Below, piece by piece: positions 54,601 through 64,000 of a DNA stretch of 64,000 nt; position 1 is the first letter of the stretch; every line of letters begins with the position of its first letter. The translations under genes and the position numbers were made by a program. The stretch is from Cercospora beticola (taxonomy: Eukaryota; Ascomycota; Dothideomycetes; Mycosphaerellales; Mycosphaerellaceae). Where the stretch lies: positions 1,488,001-1,552,000 of the forward strand of contig NC_088940.1 in assembly GCF_033473495.1 (NCBI RefSeq), read 5' to 3'. Under the pieces are notes generated by a model. The model made no database searches. It was given only the letters and a program-made list of their open reading frames with translations, and was not told the DNA's origin.

Positions 54601-55472
54601 AGACCTGCATTCTTCCCCAATCGAGCATCGCTCCCCAAACCGCTGCCTGCCTCAAACCGGACTCGACCCTCCCACAGCCGCCTCGTCGATCGCACGGGGA
54701 GGCGGGTATATCCCTCTGGGTGCGCCTGAGCCGGGAACCCAGCTGCGCTCCACGCTCCGCCCACAGGTCTGGGTGCGGCAACGGTGGTCGATCGAGGAAT
54801 CAAAGGCTTCACCACACGACAATCTAGGAATCGAGCACCCGGCTTGCGACAACGTGATCTTTCCCCCATTCTGCCAGCATCGACGGCAGGGCGCGGCAAG
54901 AGGTCATTTAGTCGCATATTATTGCGCAACAGACGTTGCAGGAGAAGCAGGTGCCATTTGCCGAACGAGGTGCTCAGAGCTTCAGACTGTGGTCCGACGA
55001 TTGTACAATAACTGGCCACTCGACTTTCCAACAGCTCTCAATCTCCATGTCGAGTGGAACGAACCACAAACCTTCGTCTCGTTGCCCACACTCTCATCAC
55101 GTATTCAGCTGACTTGCGAGCAACGCTGGACGCCCTTCCACCGACAGACTTTCTGCACGTGGGGTATACCTGACCATCATCACAACTATTACTGGAGTCA
55201 CGCCCTGGAAGCTTTCTGGTTCACCAGTTGCCCACCTAACCCTCCACTTTACTGCCACCGACGCCGTACAAAGTTGGGTGGCCGATCGCCTTCCTCCACG
55301 TAGCAGCTTCGGTGCATTTTGAATCAACGTCTACCGCTTCCTTCATCTCTCTCAAGAGCTTCGTTCTAGGACCAATCTTCACACCCTCTGGTTGCATTCT
55401 CACACGAGCCACCGGAAACTTCACTGCTTTCAATCGTCTGGCCGACCTGACTTGGGCTCGGCGGAACGCAAC
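48618..55472. other. 6.9-kb gene-poor stretch upstream of velC
   Basis: No frame with a recognisable domain. Candidates examined were 50458-50024 minus (144 codons), 51667-51299 minus, 52737-52174 minus, 53246-53821 plus and 54504-55031 minus; all overlap others and have Arg/Ser/Cys-rich composition. A start-like ATGGCGGCATCC at about 53646 opens only 32 codons before a stop and contains a CAG repeat. The last 1 kb is pyrimidine-rich in places and probably holds a long velC 5' leader. Confidence 0.4.
53721..53740. repeat. AGC trinucleotide microsatellite
   Basis: Six to seven AGC units (GAGCAGCAGC...) inside gene-poor sequence. A short frame reads them as poly-Gln after ATGGCGGCATCC, but that frame ends directly after the repeat. 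Confidence 0.8.
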
Positions 55473-56814
55473 ATGATGGCGCGAGATCAGATTCGGCTCG
55501 AAGTACGACAGGAACCGAAGAGGGCACAGGTCGTACAAGAGAACAACCCCAAGAACCGCAAGCCCATCGACCCTCCGCCGATCATCGAGCTCAAGTACAA
55601 CGATCGTGACGACCCGAACAACGCGCAATGGCTCGTCAGCCCTCGAACGTTCATGATGGTCACCTTGATCTCTGTGAAGGATGAACACGAGCAACCGCCA
55701 GGAAAACTCCTGATAGGGCAGACCGTGTCATCGCTACACCGATTGAAGGACATCAACAACAAGGATGGAGGCTTCTTCGTCTTCGGCGACATATCGGCAA
55801 AGAAGCTGGGCCAGTACAAGTTGCGCTTCAGTTTGTTCGATACCAACAAGTCAGTGCAACCCTGTAGACGTCGCTCTTCTCAACATAGCTAACGAGTGCA
55901 GGGAAACCGATGAGGTCGTCTTTCTAGGCTCTATCGACTCTGCCGAATTCCCGGTCGTCGCTCAAAGAGACTTCGGAAGCATGTCGGAGTCTACGCACCT
56001 AACGCGTACATTTTCGGATCAAGGTGTCAAGCTTCGTGTGCGCAAGGACAATCGAGCAATATCGAGCATCAGCGGCCAGAAGCGCGCATACAACGGATCT
56101 CCACCTGACACCACATCGCCTTCTGTGCACTCCACCATGCATGGAGGCGCAGTACAAGACTATCACTACAACACTACAGCGCAGTCGCCAGCAGTCAAGC
56201 GACATCGATCTTCAAGCGAATACGACAGCTCCATGTACCAGAATTCTTCGATAGCAGATACACCGAACTCGACTTACGCCGGCTCGCTGCCAAGCAGCAC
56301 GCGCTACGCGATGGGAAATAACGAGTACCAACGCGGTTACGGGAGCTACGGGGGCCAATATTCGCCGAATACGCTGGGTATGGGTGGTCGGTCGATGGGT
56401 ATGCAGTCCGCGGGTTGGCAAGGGATACAGCAGAATAGCGCGCTTCCCTCACCGACCGCGAGTGTGACTGTCAGTGCACCACAACAAAGCCCATATCCAA
56501 CCACGACCAGCCAGCAGTCCACCATGTTCGGCGATCCAGGAGGAGTGAGCACCATCCCGAGGAACTCTTACCCTAGCAGCTCTTATCCGTATCCTCAGCA
56601 AGCTCACTATTCGAGCCAGCCATCGTCGGATGGGCATCACTACCCAGAGTTGCAAATGCCGGGAAGCTCCATCTCAGATAGCAACTCGTTGTCTTCAGGA
56701 CCGGGACATCCGTACAACACAGCTTACCTGCAGGCAAATGGCTTGTACGGCTCGGAAGCGCCAGAGTCGTCGGGCGGATATGCATATGCAGATTCGCAAA
56801 CGCGTGCCTATTAG
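55473..56814 (+). CDS. velC: Velvet-domain regulator, VelC type
   Basis: Exon 1 55473-55849, intron 55850-55901 (52 nt, GTCAGT...TGCAG, phase 2), exon 2 55902-56814; 429 residues. Start MMARDQIRLEVRQEPKRAQV. The velvet domain spans about 5-195: the signature RKPIDPPPIIEL, VSSLHRLKDINNKDGGFFVF, GDISAKKLGQYKLRFSLFD across the intron, and FGSMSESTHLTRTFSDQGVKL. The motif SSLHRLKD with DGGFF and SESTxLTR marks the VelC subgroup and not VeA, VelB or VosA. The remaining 230 residues are Ser/Tyr/Gln/Pro-rich (YGSYGGQYSPNTLG) and probably disordered. Velvet proteins are NF-kB-like DNA-binding regulators of development and secondary metabolism. VelC is known to promote sexual development in Aspergillus. 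Confidence 0.93.
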
Positions 56815-59800
56815 GATCCGGAAACACGTACTCATGGTAGTTTCCGACCATGGTAACCGCAGCGAGAGCCTTGATGGCTCGCTGGGCGCATTGCCATCTG
56901 TTGCATCAGACCGGTCTTGCTTTCGGGGCTACAGCACATGGTTGACTCAGGGTAATATGGTGACTTAATCCGGAACCGACACAGCATTTTGATTTTACAG
57001 GGAGCGAGGGCTTGGATCCGATGTTTGCGCACTGGGAAGCGAGGTGTTGGTGGTATGGGACGCGCATTCAAAAAAAAAGGGAGGTGGATGCAATTGCACA
57101 TGAACCATCATGATTGTACGACTCTCTGTACGGTCAACAGGACGTCCTCTACAGATTCACTTCTTCACATGTACATTTTTGGATACCAATCATCATTAAA
57201 CAACACTGGCTCAGCCTTTCTTCCGAAACAATCACTGCTACTAACGCTTTGCTCTTCTGCTCTGAAACAAAGACCATGCATTACAAATCTGTCTGCGTCA
57301 CGATTGCACTGTGGTGCAATAGACTTTCCGCTTGCAGGTGAGGGCCAGCAAAAGGTTTGAGAAATTGCGCAAGGCGTGCATGCACGTTGGAGCTTCGACG
57401 AACTGGAATTTACGGTAGCGGTGATCCGCCTGTCGAGCAAGCGTCAAACATTCTCTCGCCTCCTACTGGCCAGAAAAGCGGAATTCCCAACTGCTGTGTG
57501 TCAGGTCTCATCTCAGCTGCACAGGGCTTGGCGAGTCGAAAATATCAGGTTATAATGCTTGCGATATAGACCACGACTTCATTTGGACACCGAGGTCGCG
57601 CCTGAGCAGTTTGTTCAATTTCAATAGTTCTGACGAATTGCCTTGGCATTCTCGTCGAGCCGAGCAGAAGGCAAACCAACCACGGTGATCTACGATACTG
57701 TGGCAATTGAGTTTGGCGCTATGCTGGGAAGACGAGCTTGGAAGGCGCTCCCCGGCGCGCAGAAAGTCCGTGCTCGAGCGCGACCAGACGTCAGGCGAAT
57801 GAACGGGCGGAAGGACTGCCCGAATTCAAGCTACTATTGACGTCCTATTGATGCTGTGAATCAATAGCTGCATCCTCCTATGCTGACTATTGCTTCCTAG
57901 CTACACGACGGACTGCTCCTTCTCAAGCGCGCGGTGCAGTCGGGATGGGAAGGCTCGACATCCCCAGGCACGAGCTACTGCCTGATGCTCGTGCTCGTGT
58001 CCTTATCTCGGAAGAGAGACAACTGTCTCAGATTGGCGACGGGCTACGATCTAGAGCCATTGCGCTCGCTTCACCTGCTCTGGGCGGTGCAATCCATCCC
58101 GACGCGCCCTCGACGCTGCACACTGCCACCGACTGGCGCGCCTTGTGGCTGTGATGCGAGCCTGGCCGGATGGACATGTGAAGAACTAGTCACAGCCACA
58201 CAAAGTCTCTCTCAACGCTACGGCGAGAAGACCGCGATCCATGAGCATGAAGTCGAAGGATCCCATTTGTGCCCTGAAGACGACCCACCAGAGCAGTCCA
58301 AGCCAGGTCACGATAGTGATAGCGCCCTGAGAACACGGACGCCTCCTTTGCCAGCTCGGACTGCTCGCGCGTCTTGGAGCTCTCAGTGACGACCACATAT
58401 CGGAGGGCAAGTCTTGGCGACGCAATGAGCTGTTCCGCTGTCCGTGCAACTGCAGTAGTGATCAGGCCAGCACAATAACAGTCATTCGGAGGTCAGTCAG
58501 AGACGACCCGCTCCGGCTTGGCTGGCATTCGATATGCGAAGTTGGCAGGAGGAGTTGCCCCGTCCAGCGGAAGGTCAATGCCCGCTGCTACGATGGTGAT
58601 CTACACTGACTGACAAGCACTGACGACGAATTCTGGATGACATGTCCCGGGCCTCTCGGTCTCTGCAAGCGGCTGCACAGCGTGTCTTCCCAAAGAGGAG
58701 TGTGCAGGAGGGCATACATGCAGCACTGGCCTCATGACACCGCCCTCGTGGAGCTCACTGCGTCGCGCGACCATTCCAATAGGCTCGATGAGCTCAGACA
58801 TCACATTGCTCAAGGTTCTATATCCTGGCTGCAGAAGGCATGATCGGGCTTCAGGATGGTCAAAACACCTCACACCGGCCATCCGATTTACTATGCCTAT
58901 CTGTCACTTGATCAAAGCACGTTGTGATGACGGGGCTCATAGCGACACAGCAATGCAACACTGCAGTGTGCGATGCGGAGAAGTTTCGAATGCTACTCAG
59001 AGACGCGCGTTGCATCCCTCGCGTGGAGTTGCAGGTCTCATCTTCGATTGGCATTGGACTCAGTATCTGCATCTGTCTTGGGCTGGCGATCGCTGCCTCC
59101 GACGAGGTCATACTTCAGTCCTGTGTACACTGGATGCGACACGACTGCAACGGTGTGCTCACGTTAAGACTGACCACGCTGCTGAACAGTTTGTCCTGTA
59201 CAGCATGAGATTAGCAGCATTTGTCGATCCTCAAGGCCTTCAGAGCTGCGCTCGATGGTGTAGCACAGAGGGCCCAATGCTCGACTGATTAGCACATTTT
59301 GTGACAAGAAACGCACAGTTTCGTCACAAGCATGTCCGCAGTCAGCACGCACGCGCACGCTACCTGGGACAAGACGAGGACGTTTGACTTTCTGTTGACT
59401 CTACGTTGCGACTCGACTCGAGGACTGATCTTTAGATGCAATTACAGCTCGCATTCTTTGTGAGTTATGCCATGAAACAATTGCTGACAATTTACGAAAG
59501 ATGTGGAGCTCCGAGCACGTACGCATTGGACTCTCTGCCTTTTTTCCAACATGATCCGCCATTTCACTGCCTTCCGCACTGAATTTCAAGAGCACGAGAC
59601 CCAGAACGCATCCAAGCAACAGTATGCAGACGGGCCTCCCACCAATCTGCGCGAACGTCTTAGTTCCCGCAGTATTCTGGGCGACGCCTTCGGGACTCTG
59701 CTGTGTCACTCCTGTCAGAAAACTTCAGGTGGCCAGTGGCCAACGATGACAAAGTCGTTGTCCGCCTTGACTGACCTGGAAAGACTGATCGTAGTACTTG

Positions 59801-61418
59801 CCCAGACTGAGAACAGCACAGAGGCAAGGTATTGGTGATCACAATATGAATTTGAGAGCGAGGAACCTTCGAATGCGTTGCTCGACCCGCATGCACACAT
59901 AATTGCTGCATTTCGCGCCCAGTCCAGGTACTGCACGTCGCTTGCTCAAGTGAACCTCATGCAGCAGTACAGAACTCGGTCGTGCTCGGTTCCATATTTC
60001 CGAGCTCTCAAATTCAGCACTTCAGCTGGTGGTACCTTATCCGCCCCTGCGCCAACGACTTAGCCGCGCGAGAAGACCTTGGTTCTGGCGGCTGTCAAAA
60101 CCATCCCTCCCGAATCCTTCAAAGCAGGTCGTGGAACCCTTGACGATCACAAACAGCGGCTCACATATTGCCAACTCCTAGTAGAAGCTTCAATGAGCTG
60201 CAGCAGCAGCCAACTTCTTCCCGACCCACCACAAATTCCGGCAACCTGGATCAATGCTTCCACCAAGACCTATGTTTGAACACGCAACTCTTGGTTCACT
60301 GGGGTTATAAATCGATTCACCGGCAGCCGCGGACTACTCTCCGCGGTGTTCCATACGAAGAACAGCAGAAGTGGCGTACAGTACTATGACAAACGTCAGA
60401 CCGGATGGAGTTCTCCGAAGGCACAAGCTACATGGGGAAAGAATGTCAGCTAATACTCCTTGACCTCGCATGTCGTAACCAAGGAAAAGCTCCGTGCTCG
60501 TGCGTGGATGTATTTCTACACGATGCGCGACATACTTGCATGACATTGATTTCGCAAGGCTGATCTTAGCGCGCAGCCTTGCAAGTCCTACCGACGAGGT
60601 CTTCGCAGCCGAGATGTCAGAATCGCTTGATCAACGATCGAGCTGCGTAGGAGATTGACCGGGATTTTCATTTGTCAAGTCCTGTTGTTGCTCTCCGCCC
60701 GCTCACGATATCAACGACCATGAGGAAGAACCTCAATCTTCTGCCATGACCTTCCGAGACTTCAAATTGTTGGGCAGTCTTGCCATAGCACATCACAACC
60801 GCGTTGCCTCAGAACGATCGACAGACAGCAGATGATCGTTGACCATCTCTATTCCGGCTCCATATACCGGCTGAGCTCGCTCGTATCATCATGATAGCTA
60901 CCCAAACAGGCATAGCACAAGGCCCGAAACAATGCAGGAAAGCAAGAGACACTCCCAAAGCAGTCATTCCAAACTGATCCTTCATTGCCATTACTCAATA
61001 TAGTATACACGCACTCGGGCCCTGAGTCTCCACCTCAGAGAGCTATCTAACGCATCCATCCTTTTCGGGGTATCTCATTGTCCCTTTTCTGATGATGGGA
61101 AGAAGAAGAACAAGTATAATTACAATCAGCGACCGAGACCGGCCGATTTCCTAATCCTGACACGAGAATCCTGCTGTCGAGCACATCCTCCCATTTCCCA
61201 ATCGTACGTAGGGTCATCCGACATGACCCTACTCCTGTTCCACCCGTAGACAAAATCCCACGATCGTCATTCTCGCAAAAGAAACACACACAAGCTGGTC
61301 CGCTGGCTGGCGGAACCTCCAAAAACAGATAGAATTCCCCGACTCGCTTCAACGCGACAAAACGGACGTTTGGTACTCTCGCACTCGCATCAAGCGTTAG
61401 CAATTGCACCCGTCATCA
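56815..61418. other. 4.6-kb gene-poor stretch between velC and Sas3-like genes
   Basis: Holds both convergent 3' UTRs and about 4 kb without recognised genes. The larger frames (57934-58389 and 58734-59288 plus) have no domain. A minus-strand frame at 59709-59401 is unusually protein-like (AQIGGRPVCILLLGCVLGLV, one membrane-like segment) but lacks an ATG. An adjacent intron-like element (GTCAGT...TTTCTGACAG) at about 59790-59725 does not join it in frame. Confidence 0.4.
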
Positions 61419-64000
61419 TCATTCGTACATGATCTCCTCTTCCTCCTCGCCCGGGGCGTCTGCCTCATCGTCTTCTTCCTCCTCGCCAGGAGCATCAGCC
61501 TCATCATCGTCGGCAACATCATCACCAGCAGCCATCTCGCTTGCAGTCTTGTCCTGTTCCTCGGTGATGCGATCCACATCTGCCAACGTGACGATATCAC
61601 CTAGCTTACTTCGACCTCTCCGCAGACTGCTGGGTCCCGCAGCAGGGGTCTCAGGCTTACTTCTGCTTCTGGTAGACGATGACGTTCGATTACGGTCTCT
61701 AGGCCTGGAGGGGCTATCTCCATTGGTCCTATTGTCCGGTCTTCGTCGTCGAGCTGGAGTGCCATACGCGTTACGATAGCTTGTTCGTCGCGCCGATGGA
61801 CGATTCGCACGTCGTTTGACTGTTTGCGGCTGGCCAGGAATAGGAGGGAAGACTTCGAATCGAGAAGGTGGGATGGGTCCTGCGGAAGTGGGTTGCGAGC
61901 CGGTCGAGTCGGAATTGGGGGTGGCTTCCCCGGATGCGAGCTGTTGAGACTTTGTACGAATGTGCATCGTAGTTGTATGCCCGTTCGGTGTCTTGCGAGG
62001 GGAGCGGCGAGAGGGCGAGTCTTTGTCCTTGCTCTTCTGTTTGTCCACGAGGAAAGAGGTCTGAGGGGTGAGCGTGAGAGGAGGCGGCGTCTTCTTGGGA
62101 TGTTTGGGCGAGACCTCCAGATCATTGAGCGCAGGTGGTGGGAGTTCTGTTGTCGGGGTCGCAACGGCGATATCGCCATTCGCCTGGCTGCCATCAGTAG
62201 CAGTCTCCTCTGATTTCAAAGTCTGTTTCACGCCTTCTTCTGGCTGCGCAGGCAGTTCTGCATTTTCATCTGCCCGGGACGCTACCGTTTGGATAGGCTG
62301 ATTCGTCTCCTCGCCCATGGCGAACAAGTTCGTAGGCCTGCCCATAATGTACGGCGTCCAGCAGAGATTGTGTGGATTAATCTTGATCGTCGCCTTCTTC
62401 TCGTGCTTGTCGACATACTCTTGCATGTAATCGTAATCGAGCCGGAGTGCGTACGTTCCAGTATGAGGATCCCGTACCAATGCTCGAAGTCCTTCGAGCG
62501 TCGAGACGATATCATCAGGAGTCATCCCAGTCTCCTTGGCAATTTGTACAACCGTAAGCTGCTTGCCAGCATTTGTTTCTTCTTCTTTGTCGCGAAACCG
62601 AAGCAGCAGCTTGCACAAAACATTGCGCCAGTAGGACCGGTAGGAGACCAGACCCATGTCAGATAATGGCTTCTCCGGTGACCCAGTTCGACCCTCAACT
62701 TGTGTCAGCAGGTAAGAAAACTCGATGAGCACTCTGCCAAAGCCGCGACGCATGTGTACGGGCAGAACCAGAATACATGACACGTTGTTGCCTGGGTTCT
62801 GCAGTGCAGGATCTTGTGCTGTGCCCTCCAGACTTGCCTGGTTATCGGCAGCAATAGCACTCTGCGCGTTCTCATCGAAAGACGTCCTAGGTTCAATCGG
62901 AGCCGCAGGTGCACCCATGCCGCGCTTCTCTTTTGAAAAGTAGCCCACGAAATGACATCCGTGTTCGTCGTTCTCGGTCATGATGTAGAACAGGAAGGGT
63001 TCCACGTCGTAGTAGAGCGTTTTCGACCCCAGGAAGAGCTTGGCCAGCAAGCAGAGGTTCTGACAGTACAGCGGGTTGCGTCGTCCATCGACCTCGAAGA
63101 ACGAAAGGGTTGTCTCTTGCTTTGTGTCTGGGTTGATGATGTTGTCGCGGTAAATTTCATCGCCTGGAGGATGCCTCGCTGAGCACTTCAGTTTATGTCT
63201 CCACGCGACATAGTCCGAATTCATGTATTTCAGACAGAATTCGCAGATGTAGAGATGCTCATTGCGGCTGTACTCTTCTGGATATGGCGCAGCGTGCCAC
63301 GTGTCAATCTCGTACTGTCCAAAATTGATGCACTTGATTTTGCTCGCGGGCGTGGCCTTTTTGGGTCGTGCAGGCGTTTCACCGTTCTGTCGTGCAAGCT
63401 TCTGCTTCCATTCCTCGTCAGCCTTCTCCCTCGCAGCCTGGAAAGCCGCTCGATCGGTGTCGTCCGGGTACGTCTTTTTTGTATCGGCTTCTGCGTCTGT
63501 GAGTATCCCGCCATAAGGCTTGCCTTGATGTTCGTCCACGTTGCGATCCTGGAAGGGAAAGAATGGGTTGTTGTACATGGTCGTCTGCACGATGGGTATC
63601 GTCGAGACACTTCCGGATCCGTCCTCTGGCTCGGCAGTAACAGTGCGTCGACTATTGCGGGCTCGTCGTGCCCGATCACGCTCGCGACGTTTCTGCTTCT
63701 TCAAGACATCCTTCTCGATCGTCTCGAATTGCGCCACGGTGACTGGAAAGGAGATGATGATACTCTTGGGGTCGTCTGAGCGATGAACGATCCGGCATCC
63801 AAGGTTATCTTTCTTCTGCCTTTGGGGTCGACTAGATCGCGTCTTGGATGTCGCCTTGGCATCGTCGTCGTCGACGCTTTCAGCCTGCTCTACAACGATC
63901 TCGGGCACGTGGTCCTTGCGCTCGTCTTCGGGCGTTGTTGTTTTCGGACGCTTTCGGTTGCTGCTGCGCAGAGCATCATCTACGTCTTCGGAGGGAGTCT
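61419..64000 (-). CDS. sas3: MYST histone acetyltransferase, Sas3-like, 5' end outside window
   Basis: At least 860 residues; the frame is open to the right edge. The MYST domain lies in the middle: a C2HC zinc finger (CEFCLKYMNSDYVAWRHKLK followed by C), LYYDVEPFLFYIMTENDEHG, the active-site Cys in NNVSCILVLPVHMRRGFGR with the acetyl-CoA loop RRGFGR, and SPEKPLSDMGLVSYRSYW. The VHMRRGFG wording fits Sas3 (NuA3, H3K14) rather than Esa1. An insertion of about 45 Ala/Pro/Asn-rich residues separates GYFSKEKRG from NNVSC. After the domain come about 300 basic, Ser/Pro-rich residues and an acidic tail with the repeated unit DDEADAPGEEEE (61430-61510). ORF-internal GTG at 63908 is not a start; translation begins beyond base 64000. 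Confidence 0.9.
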   Translation of the reverse strand, partial: TPSEDVDDALRSSNRKRPKTTTPEDERKDHVPEIVVEQAESVDDDDAKATSKTRSSRPQRQKKDNLGCRIVHRSDDPKSIIISFPVTVAQFETIEKDVLKKQKRRERDRARRARNSRRTVTAEPEDGSGSVSTIPIVQTTMYNNPFFPFQDRNVDEHQGKPYGGILTDAEADTKKTYPDDTDRAAFQAAREKADEEWKQKLARQNGETPARPKKATPASKIKCINFGQYEIDTWHAAPYPEEYSRNEHLYICEFCLKYMNSDYVAWRHKLKCSARHPPGDEIYRDNIINPDTKQETTLSFFEVDGRRNPLYCQNLCLLAKLFLGSKTLYYDVEPFLFYIMTENDEHGCHFVGYFSKEKRGMGAPAAPIEPRTSFDENAQSAIAADNQASLEGTAQDPALQNPGNNVSCILVLPVHMRRGFGRVLIEFSYLLTQVEGRTGSPEKPLSDMGLVSYRSYWRNVLCKLLLRFRDKEEETNAGKQLTVVQIAKETGMTPDDIVSTLEGLRALVRDPHTGTYALRLDYDYMQEYVDKHEKKATIKINPHNLCWTPYIMGRPTNLFAMGEETNQPIQTVASRADENAELPAQPEEGVKQTLKSEETATDGSQANGDIAVATPTTELPPPALNDLEVSPKHPKKTPPPLTLTPQTSFLVDKQKSKDKDSPSRRSPRKTPNGHTTTMHIRTKSQQLASGEATPNSDSTGSQPTSAGPIPPSRFEVFPPIPGQPQTVKRRANRPSARRTSYRNAYGTPARRRRPDNRTNGDSPSRPRDRNRTSSSTRSRSKPETPAAGPSSLRRGRSKLGDIVTLADVDRITEEQDKTASEMAAGDDVADDDEADAPGEEEEDDEADAPGEEEEEIMYE

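Noticed and set aside
58734..59288. 184-codon plus-strand ORF
   Set aside because: Cys/Arg/His-rich composition, overlapped by other frames, no domain or splice signals.

Overview
This window is nuclear DNA of a filamentous ascomycete. The evidence is short spliceosomal introns (about 50-125 nt, with GTAAGT/GTGAGT-like donors and CAG/TAG acceptors), a velvet-family regulator, Zn2Cys6 zinc-cluster proteins, a TmpA-type membrane flavoprotein, an Ecm14-type pseudo-carboxypeptidase and a small cysteine-rich secreted protein. A plant-associated Dothideomycete is my best guess, but that is inference from gene style and no marker gene proves it. No tRNA, rRNA, CRISPR array or intact transposon was recognised.

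Left third (1-25.3 kb) is gene-dense. In order: a TmpA-like flavoprotein (cut by the left edge) divergent from a deviant acetyl-CoA synthetase; an eight-cysteine secreted protein; a protein with a formin-type GBD/FH3 regulatory module but no FH2; a short-chain dehydrogenase convergent with acetate kinase; the SNARE Tlg2; calmodulin (five exons); a hypothetical protein; the pseudo-carboxypeptidase Ecm14; a large Sec7-PH Arf-GEF; and an epoxide hydrolase-type alpha/beta hydrolase.

The middle (25.3-48.6 kb) alternates 2-4 kb stretches without a clear gene with: a very short zinc-cluster protein, a TPR-SET protein, a 2H phosphoesterase (LigT-like), a two-exon hypothetical protein, a putative 72-residue Cys protein, a full-length zinc-cluster factor, an ING/PHD protein of Pho23 type and a beta-carbonic anhydrase. 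A GTAC-rich patch with a perfect 13-bp inverted repeat lies at about 39.3 kb.

The right part has two gene-poor stretches (48.6-55.5 kb and 56.8-61.4 kb) around the velvet gene velC. It ends with a MYST histone acetyltransferase of Sas3 type whose 5' end is outside the window.

Functional themes are acetate handling (AMP-forming and ADP-forming acetate-activating enzymes within 9 kb), developmental signalling (TmpA-like, velC, calmodulin), chromatin (Pho23-like, Sas3-like, SET protein) and membrane traffic (Tlg2, Sec7-PH). Gene models were spliced by hand; every junction given keeps frame and total codon count. All assignments rest on motif recognition and no database search was run.
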